Below, in pieces: positions 51,780 through 59,646 of a stretch of 64,000 nucleotides of DNA. This DNA comes from Caulobacter sp. Root655. GTDB lineage: Bacteria > Pseudomonadota > Alphaproteobacteria > Caulobacterales > Caulobacteraceae. The DNA lies in contig NZ_LMHC01000012.1 of assembly GCF_001427665.1 (NCBI RefSeq), positions 63,223-127,222 of the forward strand. Direction: 5' to 3'. The position numbers and the translations under genes were made by a program. Positions within the stretch are counted from its first letter, which is position 1. Each line of letters opens with the position of its first letter. A model generated the notes under the pieces. It was given only the letters and a program-made list of their open reading frames with translations. It did no database searches and was not told the DNA's origin.

Positions 51780-51846
51780 TAGGCGCGGTGGGAACGCTCC
51801 ACCGGCCGGCGCCTTCCTAGTGTCACCCGCCCCGAGGAGACCCGCC

Positions 51847-52014
51847 ATGTTCGGAAACAAGGACGCCCAGGCCACCGTGCCGGTCAAAAGCCTGGCGCTG
51901 GCGCGGGCCTCGATGCGGTTCCACGCCATTTCGGTGCGGGCTTGGCTGAGGCGCCGGGCGGCGGGCGACCGGCGGCGTCCAACGGGCGACGCAGGCGGGC
52001 TGATCCGCGATTGA
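51847..52014 (+). CDS. possible 55-residue basic protein
   Basis: GAGGAG eight bases before ATG 51847 opens MFGNKDAQATVPVKSLALAR and a basic tail (RAWLRRRAAGDRRRPTGD). It follows the second paralogue by 67 bases. No family recognised. The ribosome site is good, but the tail could be chance G/C-rich reading. Confidence 0.4.
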   Translation: MFGNKDAQATVPVKSLALARASMRFHAISVRAWLRRRAAGDRRRPTGDAGGLIRD

Positions 52015-52094
52015 AACCTGCAATTGCACTTGCCAAGGCGACTTGCCAAAGGCGAAGCTTGCCGCATCGTTTCGAATCGCGACTGGGGGTTTCC

Positions 52095-52436
52095 TTGCAA
52101 CACATCAGCAGGATCGCGGCGGCTGCAGCGTTTTCGCTGGGCATGCTGGCGATGGGTCCGACAGCGCACGCCGCCGCGGAATCGCTGGTCGTGCCGGACG
52201 CCTCTGTCCTGCAGTACGGCGTGAGCTACGACGCCAAGGTCTATTTCCGCAACCTGAACCAGGTCGACGCCAGCTGGCTGGGCTGCTGCTACAACTATTG
52301 GATCGACGTCTCGACCGACACGGGCCGGGCGCAGTTCTCGGCCTTCCTCACCGCCAAGGCCAGCCACTCGCGGATCGTCTTCTTCATCGCCGACAAGGCC
52401 GTCATCAGCCCCTTCATCATGGTCGGCGACTTCTGA
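52095..52436 (+). CDS. small secreted hypothetical protein
   Basis: 113 residues from TTG 52095, six bases after GGGGG. Signal peptide (HISRIAAAAAFSLGMLAMG, cleavage AHA), mature part of about 85 residues with a Cys-Cys pair (ASWLGCCYNYWIDVST) and SRIVFFIADKAVISPFIMVGDF. No family recognised. Convergent with the Lrp gene, 13 bases away. Confidence 0.7.
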   Translation: MQHISRIAAAAAFSLGMLAMGPTAHAAAESLVVPDASVLQYGVSYDAKVYFRNLNQVDASWLGCCYNYWIDVSTDTGRAQFSAFLTAKASHSRIVFFIADKAVISPFIMVGDF

Positions 52437-52449
52437 CTGCTGATCGCGC

Positions 52450-52881
52450 TCAGCGATCGAACTTCGTCGACAGGATGATCGACGAAGTGGTGCGCTCGAC
52501 CCCCGGAAGCTGGCCGATGCGATCGATCACCGCGTCCATCTCGGCGACCGTCGCGGTGGCGGCGATGGCGATCATGTCGTAGTCGCCGCTGACCGAGTGC
52601 AGCAGCCGCACCTGCGGGATGGCCCGCAGCCCCGCCTCGACGGCGCGGGCCTCCTTGGGGCCGATCTTCAGCATCACGTGGACGCGAACGGCGCCGTGGG
52701 CATGGTCGGGCGCCAGGCGCGCGGTGTAGCCGACGATCACCCCGTCGCGTTCCAGCCTTTCGATCCGGCTCTGCACCGTGGTACGCGAACGGCCGACCCG
52801 CCGCGCGAGGTCGGCGGTCGAGGCCCGGCCGTTGTCCCGCAGGGCGGCGATCAGCTTCTCGTCTATGGCGTCGATCGTCAT
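52450..52881 (-). CDS. Lrp/AsnC family regulator
   Basis: 143 residues. N-terminal helix-turn-helix (TIDAIDEKLIAALRDNGRASTADLARRVGRSRTTVQSRIERLERDGVIVGY) and a C-terminal RAM domain (VHVMLKIGPKEARAVEAGLRAIPQVRLLHSVSGDYDMIAIAATATV). Such proteins sense amino acids. It is divergent, across 86 bases, from genes that fit lysine catabolism, so lysine, 2-aminoadipate or an intermediate is a plausible effector. Confidence 0.95.
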   Translation of the reverse strand: MTIDAIDEKLIAALRDNGRASTADLARRVGRSRTTVQSRIERLERDGVIVGYTARLAPDHAHGAVRVHVMLKIGPKEARAVEAGLRAIPQVRLLHSVSGDYDMIAIAATATVAEMDAVIDRIGQLPGVERTTSSIILSTKFDR

Positions 52882-52967
52882 TGCGTCGGCTCGAACCTGC
52901 GTTTCGCCGAAAGCATGTCGGCAAACCGACGATCAGGCCACTAGGATTCGACGAAACGGCGGCGATG

Positions 52968-54419
52968 ATGTCCGCCCCTGGAGGCGCCGCTCACGTGCTT
53001 GACCAAGTCCACACAGAGGCCCTGGCCGCGATCCTCGGGCCCGGCGGCCTGATTCTCGATCCGGCCGACCGCGCCGCCTACGAGACGCCCGCGCGCTACG
53101 CCGGCGGCGTGGCGGCGGCCGTGGCGCGACCGACCAGCACGGAACAGGTCTCCCAGGTCGTGGCCTATTGCGTGCGCCATGGCCTGGCCTTCGTGCCACA
53201 GGGCGCCAACACCGGCCTGGCCGAGGGCTCGACCCCGGACACCAGCGGGACTCAGTTCGTGCTGTCGCTGGACCGCCTGATCGCGCCGCTGGAGATCGAC
53301 GCCGCCGACCGCACCGCCACCGTGGGCGCCGGGGTGCGGCTGTCGGCCCTGAACGCGGCGCTGGAGCCGCACGGCCTGTTCCTGCCCATCGACCTGGGCG
53401 CCGACCCCAGTCTGGGCGGCATGGCGGCCACCAACACCGGCGGAGCGCGGTTCCTGCGCTACGGCGACATGCGGCGGCACGTCCTGGGCTTGGAGGTTGT
53501 GCTGGCCGACGAAGCCGCCACGGTGCTGCAGCTGTCGCACGGCCTGCGCAAGGACAACGCGGCCGTCGCCCTGCGGCAGCTGTTCGTTGGCGGCTGCGGG
53601 GCGTTCGGGGTCATCACGGCGGTCACCGTCGAGGTCCACCACCGCCCGCGCCAGACGGCCGCCGCCCTGCTGGTCCCGCGCGACGCCGACGCGGTCCTGC
53701 CCCTGCTCCAGGCCTTCGAGGCCGAGGCCGGCGGGGCCCTGACCGCCTTCGAGGGCATGTCGGCCGCCGCCATGCGCCGCGCCATCGACCACGTGCCGTC
53801 TCTGAGCAATCCCTTCGCCGGCGGCGTTCCCGACTACGCCGTGCTGGTCGAGCTGACCCGGACCTGGGCGCCGCGCGACGGCGAGGCCTCGCTGGATGAG
53901 GTGCTGCAACAGATCGCCGGCGACCTGCTGGAGCGGGACGACAGCCCGCTGGTCGACGCCCTGTTCGGGCCCCTGGAGAAGATGTGGGCCCTGCGCCATT
54001 CGCTGTCGGAGGGCCTGCGGGCCAGCGGGCCGGTGGTCGGCTTCGACCTGTCGTTCCGCCGCCGCGACCTGGCCCGCTTCCGCCGCGAGGCCACGGCGAT
54101 GCTGGAAACGGATTTTACCGACTACGAGCTTTGCGACTTCGGCCACGTGGCCGACGGCGGCATGCACTTCAACCTGGTGCGGCGGGAGCCCGGCGCGCAC
54201 GACCCCGACCGGCTGGACGCCCTGCGCGAGGCGGTGCTGGTCCTGGCCATCGAGTGTTTCGGGGCCAGCTTCAGCGGCGAGCATGGGCTTGGCCGCGCCG
54301 TCCAAGGTCCTTATGACCGGTTCACGCCCCGGCTGATCCAGGACTATTCGGCGGCGGTGGCGGCGGTGTTCGGGACAGGGTCGGCCAGCGTGAGACTGGG
54401 GCCGGCGGTGATCAATTGA
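52968..54419 (+). CDS. FAD-binding oxidoreductase, D-2-hydroxyglutarate dehydrogenase-like
   Basis: About 483 residues from ATG 52968 (52965 also possible). VAO-type FAD domain: VARPTSTEQVSQVVAYCVRHGLAFVPQGANTGLAEGSTPD, then LGADPSLGGMAATNTGGARFLRYGDMRRHVLGLEVVLA. C-terminal FAD_oxidase_C part has CDFGHVADGGMHFNLVRREPG and SFSGEHGLG, the metal/substrate signature of GlcD, D-lactate and D-2-hydroxyglutarate dehydrogenases. D-2-hydroxyglutarate is favoured by the neighbouring DUF1338 gene. Confidence 0.88.
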   Translation: MSAPGGAAHVLDQVHTEALAAILGPGGLILDPADRAAYETPARYAGGVAAAVARPTSTEQVSQVVAYCVRHGLAFVPQGANTGLAEGSTPDTSGTQFVLSLDRLIAPLEIDAADRTATVGAGVRLSALNAALEPHGLFLPIDLGADPSLGGMAATNTGGARFLRYGDMRRHVLGLEVVLADEAATVLQLSHGLRKDNAAVALRQLFVGGCGAFGVITAVTVEVHHRPRQTAAALLVPRDADAVLPLLQAFEAEAGGALTAFEGMSAAAMRRAIDHVPSLSNPFAGGVPDYAVLVELTRTWAPRDGEASLDEVLQQIAGDLLERDDSPLVDALFGPLEKMWALRHSLSEGLRASGPVVGFDLSFRRRDLARFRREATAMLETDFTDYELCDFGHVADGGMHFNLVRREPGAHDPDRLDALREAVLVLAIECFGASFSGEHGLGRAVQGPYDRFTPRLIQDYSAAVAAVFGTGSASVRLGPAVIN

Positions 54420-54440
54420 GATATTCCACTTTACTTCAAC

Positions 54441-54565
54441 CGCTCATCCCGGCGAATGCCGGGACCCAGATGGAATGGCTTTGAGGCTGACGCCAAGAGC
54501 GCAGAGCCTATCCAGTCAGCGCCCCAGCTTTGGGATCTGGGTCCCGGCATTCGCCGGGATGAGCG
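54441..54565. repeat. intergenic inverted repeat, family E copy 1
   Basis: CGCTCATCCCGGCGAATGCC at the left and GGCATTCGCCGGGATGAGCG at the right are exact complements over 20 bases; GGGACCCAGAT and ATCTGGGTCCC flank the centre. Confidence 0.93.
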
Positions 54566-54601
54566 GATCAAAAATAAGATCAAATTCCTCAGGACCACCC
54601 C

Positions 54602-56125
54602 ATGACCACCCTGCCCTCCGCCATCCCGCAAGCCCACGCCCTGCTGAGCCGCCTGGGCGTCGACGCCGCTATCCTGGACGGCGGGACCCTGGCCGCCTGC
54701 TCGCCGGTGACCGGCGAGGTGCTGGCCCAGTTGGTCGAGGCGACGCCGGAACAGGCCACGGCCGCCATCGACGCCGCCCATGACGCCTACCTCGCCTGGC
54801 GCAAGGTTCCCGCCCCGCGGCGCGGTGAGTTGGTGCGGCTGCTCGGCGAGGAACTGCGCGCGGCCAAGGCCGACCTGGCCGACCTGGTCACCCTGGAGGC
54901 CGGCAAGGTCGTCTCCGAGGGCCTGGGCGAGGTGCAGGAGATGATCGATATTTGCGACTACGCCGTGGGCCTGTCGCGCCAGCTGTTCGGCCTGACGATA
55001 GCGAGCGAACGTCCTGATCACCGAATGATGGAGACCTGGCGCCCGCTGGGCGTGGTGGGCGTGATCTCGGCCTTCAACTTCCCCGTGGCGGTGTGGTCGT
55101 GGAACGCGGCCCTGGCCCTGGTCTGCGGCGACGCGGTGGTCTGGAAACCGTCGGAGAAGACCCCGCTGGTGGCCCTGGCCACCCAGGCGCTGTTCGCGCG
55201 CGCCGCCGCCCGCTTCGGCCCCGACGCGCCCTCCGGCCTGTCGACCCTGCTGATCGGCGGTCGCGACGTGGGCGAGGCCCTGGTCGACCACCCGAAGGTC
55301 CCGCTGGTCTCGGCCACCGGCTCGACGGCCATGGGCCGACAGGTGGGGCCCAAGCTGGCCGCCCGCTTCGCCCGCGCCCTGCTGGAGCTGGGCGGCAACA
55401 ACGCCGCCATCGTCGCGCCGTCGGCCGACCTGGACCTGACCCTGCGCGGCGTCGCCTTCGCGGCCATGGGCACGGCGGGCCAGCGCTGCACCAGCCTGCG
55501 CCGGCTGTTCGTGCACGAGAGCGTCTACGACGCCTTCGTCGGCCGGCTGAAGATCGCCTATCCCAACGTGCCGGTCGGCGATCCGCGCGCCGCCGGGGTG
55601 CTGGTCGGCCCGCTGATCGACAAGGCCGCCTACGAGGCCATGCAAAGCGCCCTGACCCACGCCCGCGCGGCCGGCGGCCGGGTGGTCGGCGGCGAACGCG
55701 CGCGGGTCGCGGGTCCGGACGCCTACTACGTCGCCCCCGCCCTGGTGGAGATCGACGCCCAGGCGCCGATCGTCAGGCACGAGACCTTCGCCCCCATCCT
55801 CTACGTGATGAAGTACGCCGAGCTGGCCGACGCCATCGCCGCCCAGAACGACGTGGCCCAGGGCCTGTCGTCGTCGATCTTCACGCTCGACCTGCGCGAG
55901 GCCGAGCTGTTCGTGTCCGGCGAGGGCAGCGACTGCGGCATCGCCAACGTCAATATCGGCCCCTCGGGCGCCGAGATCGGCGGGGCGTTCGGCGGCGAGA
56001 AGGAGACCGGCGGCGGCCGCGAGGCGGGCTCCGACAGCTGGAAGACCTATATGCGCCGCGCCACCAACACCGTGAACTACGGGACCACCCTGCCGCTGGC
56101 GCAGGGCGTGACCTTCGACGTCTAG
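54602..56125 (+). CDS. ALDH7-type dehydrogenase, AmaB-like piperideine-6-carboxylate dehydrogenase
   Basis: 507 residues. ALDH7/antiquitin traits: AFNFPVAVWSWNAALALVCGD, LELGGNNAAIVAPSADLDL with general-base Glu262, and FAAMGTAGQRCTSLRRLFVH with catalytic Cys296. The ELGGNNA and GQRCTxLRRL forms separate ALDH7 from other ALDHs. It oxidises 2-aminoadipate-6-semialdehyde (in ring form, piperideine-6-carboxylate) to 2-aminoadipate. Between a 2-hydroxyglutarate dehydrogenase-like gene and an HglS-like gene, separated only by repeats. Confidence 0.9.
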   Translation: MTTLPSAIPQAHALLSRLGVDAAILDGGTLAACSPVTGEVLAQLVEATPEQATAAIDAAHDAYLAWRKVPAPRRGELVRLLGEELRAAKADLADLVTLEAGKVVSEGLGEVQEMIDICDYAVGLSRQLFGLTIASERPDHRMMETWRPLGVVGVISAFNFPVAVWSWNAALALVCGDAVVWKPSEKTPLVALATQALFARAAARFGPDAPSGLSTLLIGGRDVGEALVDHPKVPLVSATGSTAMGRQVGPKLAARFARALLELGGNNAAIVAPSADLDLTLRGVAFAAMGTAGQRCTSLRRLFVHESVYDAFVGRLKIAYPNVPVGDPRAAGVLVGPLIDKAAYEAMQSALTHARAAGGRVVGGERARVAGPDAYYVAPALVEIDAQAPIVRHETFAPILYVMKYAELADAIAAQNDVAQGLSSSIFTLDLREAELFVSGEGSDCGIANVNIGPSGAEIGGAFGGEKETGGGREAGSDSWKTYMRRATNTVNYGTTLPLAQGVTFDV

Positions 56126-56152
56126 GGATCCGCATGCCGTTGCCCCACTACC

Positions 56153-56265
56153 GTTGTCATCCCGGAAAGCGCGTAGCGCTTGTCCGGGACCCAGGGGCGG
56201 CTGCACCGCGCTGGCCCAGTCCCCTGGGTCCCGGACAGCCTCTGCGAGGCTTCCGGGATGACAAC
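56153..56265. repeat. intergenic inverted repeat, family A copy 5
   Basis: GTTGTCATCCCGGAAAGCGC to TTCCGGGATGACAAC with CCGGGACCCAGGGG and CCCCTGGGTCCCGG inside; the mirror-image orientation of copy 3. Confidence 0.92.
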
Positions 56266-56313
56266 TGATCTTAGGTCTCCAAACCTCACCTCTCGCCATC
56301 ACCGGACCATGCC

Positions 56314-57348
56314 ATGACCCCCCACCTGACCGCCCTCGTCGCTTCGGCTATCGGCCCGCGCGCGGCCGGCGAAATCCTCGACACCCTCGCCATCGACGTG
56401 ATGTTGTCGGGCGAGACCGGCCAGCGCGTGTCGCGCGCGGTATTCGCCATGGCGGTCAACACCGTGTTGTTCCACGACATCATGGACCGCGTGCCGCTGG
56501 GCGCGGCCTATGTCGCCGAGCGCCGGGCCGCCGGCCTGCGGATCCTGTTCGACCACGGCGCCCTGCGCACGATCCGGTTCGGTGAAGGCCGGTTCGGCGA
56601 GGGCAAGACCGGCGCCCTGCCGGCCGGCCAGATCGCCTTCGCGCGGATCCTCGAGCCGCTGGGCTACGCGATGGCCGACGTCTATCCGCTGGACCGCCTG
56701 AAGATGACCGGCCGGGCCTACGCCCATCTCGACTATCCGGAGGCCATCCCGCAGTTCTTCGTCAGCGAGCTGCACGTCGACCGCTTCTCGCCGGCCTTCC
56801 AGGCCGCCGCCCACGCGGTGTTCGACGCCACGCGCGACCTGCTGGGGGCCGAGGCGACCCGCGCCCTGGCCGCCTTCGCCACCGAGGGCGCCGTCGACCT
56901 GGAGACGGCGATCGCCGCCCTGCCCCAGGTGGTCGCCGCCTTCGACCGCACCCATCCGACGCCGCGCCTGGCCGACTACAAGACCCTGCTGGCCGAGTCG
57001 GCCGAGGCCGCCTGGATCGCCACCGAGGGCCAGTCCTTCAATCACGCCACCGACCGGGTGCCCGACGTCGAGGCGGTGGCCGACGCCCAGAAGGCCCTGG
57101 GCCGTCCGGTCAAGGACGCCGTCGAGGTCTCGGCCTCGGGCCGCGTGCGCCAGACGGCGTTCAAGGCTCAGCCGGTCGAGCGGGCGTTCATCACCGACGA
57201 CGGCGAGGTGATCCTGACCGTCCCGGGCTCGTTCCACGAGTTCATCACCCGCGACCGGTTCGTCGACGAGGCGGGCGTCGAACGGCTGGACCTGCGGTTC
57301 GACAGCGCCAACGCCCAGGGCATCTTCAAGATGACCGGAACGGGGTGA
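56314..57348 (+). CDS. DUF1338 2-oxoadipate dioxygenase/decarboxylase, HglS-like
   Basis: 344 residues, VOC-like fold. HglS of Pseudomonas putida converts 2-oxoadipate to D-2-hydroxyglutarate with Fe(II) and O2. Candidate metal ligands match by pattern: His81 in FDHGALRT with Arg85 four residues later (as His70/Arg74 in HglS), His244 in SFNHATDRVPDV and Glu309 in GSFHEFITRDRF. Shorter than P. putida HglS (about 450), so it belongs to a compact branch. Gene order with the AmaB-like and hydroxyglutarate dehydrogenase genes supports lysine catabolism. Confidence 0.85.
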   Translation: MTPHLTALVASAIGPRAAGEILDTLAIDVMLSGETGQRVSRAVFAMAVNTVLFHDIMDRVPLGAAYVAERRAAGLRILFDHGALRTIRFGEGRFGEGKTGALPAGQIAFARILEPLGYAMADVYPLDRLKMTGRAYAHLDYPEAIPQFFVSELHVDRFSPAFQAAAHAVFDATRDLLGAEATRALAAFATEGAVDLETAIAALPQVVAAFDRTHPTPRLADYKTLLAESAEAAWIATEGQSFNHATDRVPDVEAVADAQKALGRPVKDAVEVSASGRVRQTAFKAQPVERAFITDDGEVILTVPGSFHEFITRDRFVDEAGVERLDLRFDSANAQGIFKMTGTG

Positions 57349-57364
57349 GGTCCTCCCTCTCCCC

Positions 57365-57742
57365 CTACCCCCCCAGCGCCACCTCGACCGCGCTGCGCAG
57401 CTGACGATCGGAGATCGGCTTGAACAGCACGCCGGCCGGGTGGTCCATCTGGATGCGGGCGATGGTGGACGGCTCGCGGGAGCCGGTGATGAAGATCACC
57501 TTGGAGCCCACGGCATGATGGATGGCCAAGGCGGCGTCGACGCCGTCCTTGTCGCCGCGCAGGCGCACGTCCATCAGGACCAGTTCGGGCTTGTGAAGCT
57601 GGGCCAGCGCCACCGCCTCGTCGGCCGTCGCCGCGGTGCCGCAGACCGCCATGTCCAGGTCCTCGACCTGCAGGCACAGGCCCTGGGCGATCAGGAACTC
57701 GTCGTCGACCACCAACACCAGGCGCTTGCGCGGACCGTTCAT
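57365..57742 (-). CDS. single-domain response regulator
   Basis: 125 residues: a receiver domain only. Acidic pocket in LVVDDEFLIAQG (two Asp), phosphoacceptor Asp in LVLMDVRLRGDKDGVDAA, Thr in IFITGSREP and Lys in GVLFKPISD. No output domain. Its ATG overlaps the histidine kinase stop by four bases (57739-57742), so the pair is co-translated. It probably relays phosphate or regulates the kinase. Confidence 0.95.
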   Translation of the reverse strand: MNGPRKRLVLVVDDEFLIAQGLCLQVEDLDMAVCGTAATADEAVALAQLHKPELVLMDVRLRGDKDGVDAALAIHHAVGSKVIFITGSREPSTIARIQMDHPAGVLFKPISDRQLRSAVEVALGG

Positions 57743-58782
57743 GAGGCTAGCGGCGCGGGCGCCCGGATCTCGCTGCGCGTCCTTCCCCGTTGGCTTTCAA
57801 CCATGATCGTTCCCCTCAATTGGGCGACGAGGCCTTTGATGATGCTGGAGCCCAACGCGGCCTTGGGCTCCTCCGACGCCGGCCCGCCCTGATTGTAGCC
57901 CTTCCCGTTGTCGGCGACGACGAGAACCAGCGCGCCGTCCTCCGCCCGCTCCAGGGTGACGTCGATATCGCCCTGGCCGTCCGGGAAGGCGTGCTTGAGC
58001 GAGTTGGTCACCAGTTCGGTCACCAGCAGGCCCAGCGGAATGGCGAAGTCCAGGCCTACGTCCAGCGGGATGGCCTCGACCGACAGGTTGACCGTCCGCC
58101 CCGCGCCGCCGTGGACGATGTTGGTCGACAGTTCGCGCAGGAACGGCGCGATGTCGAAGGTCTTGAGGTTTTCCGACTCCATCAACTGATGGTGCACCAG
58201 TCCCAGGGCGTAGACCCGGTCGCGCAGTCCCTGCATCGCCCGACGCCCTTCGGGATCGCTCAGTTGGCGGGCCTGCATGACCAACAGGCCGTCGACCATC
58301 TGCAGGTTGTTCTTCACGCGGTGATAGACCTCGCGCAGCAGCAGGTCGCGCTGGGCCAGGGCGGCGGTCAGTTCGGCGGTGCGCGCCTGGACCCGGCGCT
58401 CCAGCTCGGCGGCCGACGGCAGGGCCGCGGCCTTGGGGATCAACGGCCAGAGGATCACCGCCGTGGCGATCGACAGGATGGCGGTGACGACCTTGATGAT
58501 CCCCTCGACCCCATAGGCCGGGACCCAGAGGGTGAGGATCGCCAGGAAGTGGGTCGCGCCGCAGGCCAGGATGAAGGCCACGAACAGATAGGCCACCCAG
58601 CCGTACTTGATGTCCGGGCGACGCCGGACGAAGGCGGCGATGGCCAGCGGGATCGAGAAATAGGCCAGGCCGATGACCACGTCGGACAGGGCGTGCATCG
58701 CCACCAGGCCCGGAGACCAGCTGAGACAGAAGCCGTGCGGCGTCAGCCCGGTGGGGTTGAGCAGCCAATCAAGGAAAGACAT
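57739..58782 (-). CDS. histidine kinase with ethylene-receptor-like sensor domain (HisKA_2)
   Basis: 347 residues. Residues about 27-118 form three membrane helices that closely resemble plant ETR1: HALSDVVIGLAYFSIPLAIAAF and FILACGATHFLAILTLWV. All ETR1 residues needed for copper/ethylene binding are present by pattern: Asp34, Tyr41, Ile44-Pro45, Cys74 and His78. A coiled linker follows, then HisKA_2 with phospho-His154 in EVYHRVKNNLQ, and an HATPase with ELVTNSLKHAFP and VADNGKGY. Ethylene sensing is plausible but unproven. Confidence 0.9.
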   Translation of the reverse strand: MSFLDWLLNPTGLTPHGFCLSWSPGLVAMHALSDVVIGLAYFSIPLAIAAFVRRRPDIKYGWVAYLFVAFILACGATHFLAILTLWVPAYGVEGIIKVVTAILSIATAVILWPLIPKAAALPSAAELERRVQARTAELTAALAQRDLLLREVYHRVKNNLQMVDGLLVMQARQLSDPEGRRAMQGLRDRVYALGLVHHQLMESENLKTFDIAPFLRELSTNIVHGGAGRTVNLSVEAIPLDVGLDFAIPLGLLVTELVTNSLKHAFPDGQGDIDVTLERAEDGALVLVVADNGKGYNQGGPASEEPKAALGSSIIKGLVAQLRGTIMVESQRGRTRSEIRAPAPLAS

Positions 58783-58942
58783 GTCCAGACCCCCGACGGT
58801 CGACGCGACGACACCTCATCAAGGCAGAAAATTACTCTCCAAGGTAGCGCTTTCGCGGGGAGCGGCGACACGGCGCCAGCCGACCACGCGAGGACCGCGC
58901 GGCGCGGACGTTGGGGGAGGACGAACCGACCGTGGAACCGTT

Positions 58943-58968
58943 GGGGACAGGCGCATGCGCCTGTCCCC
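58943..58968. repeat. perfect 26-base palindrome, family G copy 1
   Basis: GGGGACAGGCGCA and its exact complement TGCGCCTGTCCCC are joined without a loop. It lies 12 bases beyond the wrbA stop (58981). No T-run follows on either strand. Confidence 0.95.
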
Positions 58969-58980
58969 GATCGCGCACGC

Positions 58981-59580
58981 CTAGCCGAACAGCTTGGCCG
59001 CGGTCTTGGCGACCAGCTCGCCCTGATGGCGGGCGCCGGCCAGTTCCAGTTCGCTGGGCTGGCGCGAGCCGTCGCTGGCCGCGACGGTGGTGGCGCCGTA
59101 GGGCGCGCCGCCGGTGATTTCCTCGACGGTCATCTGGCCCTGGTGGCTGTAGGGCAGGCCGACGATGACCATGCCGAAGTGCAGCAGGTTGGTGATGATC
59201 GAGAACAGGGTGGTCTCGTTGCCGCCGTGCTGGGTGGCCGACGAGGTGAACGCCCCGCCCACCTTGCCGTGCAGCGCGCCGCGGGCCCACAGGCCGCCGG
59301 CCTGGTCGAGGAAGGCGGCCATCTGCGAGGAGATGCGGCCAAAGCGGGTGCCGGTGCCGACGATGATGGCGTCGTAGTTTTCCAGTTCGGCGATCGTGGC
59401 GATCGGGGCGGCCTGGTCGAGCTTGTAGTGGGACTTCCTGGCGATCTCTTCGGACACCAGTTCCGGCACGCGCTTGACGTCGACCGTGGCGCCGGCGGCG
59501 CGGGCCCCCTCGGCGACGGCGTTGGCCATCGTCTCGATGTGACCGTAGGCGGAATAGTAGAGAACGAGAACCTTGGGCAT
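58981..59580 (-). CDS. wrbA: NAD(P)H:quinone oxidoreductase type IV, WrbA
   Basis: 199 residues of the flavodoxin-like WrbA family. FMN loops: [46 protein letters not shown] and [19 protein letters not shown], and [24 protein letters not shown] at the C-terminus. Protects against quinone redox cycling. Flanked by family G palindromes and downstream of the pirin gene. Its start has AAGGAAG upstream. Confidence 0.97.
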   Translation of the reverse strand: MPKVLVLYYSAYGHIETMANAVAEGARAAGATVDVKRVPELVSEEIARKSHYKLDQAAPIATIAELENYDAIIVGTGTRFGRISSQMAAFLDQAGGLWARGALHGKVGGAFTSSATQHGGNETTLFSIITNLLHFGMVIVGLPYSHQGQMTVEEITGGAPYGATTVAASDGSRQPSELELAGARHQGELVAKTAAKLFG

Positions 59581-59612
59581 CTTGGCTTCCTTGATGGACG
59601 TTGGGAATGGGC

Positions 59613-59640
59613 TGGGGACAGGCGCATGCGCCTGTCCCCA
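59613..59640. repeat. perfect 28-base palindrome, family G copy 2
   Basis: TGGGGACAGGCGCA joined to TGCGCCTGTCCCCA; its 26-base core is identical to copy 1. Sits between the pirin stop and wrbA, so wrbA is bracketed by two copies about 640 bases apart. Confidence 0.95.
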
Positions 59641-59646
59641 TTTCGG

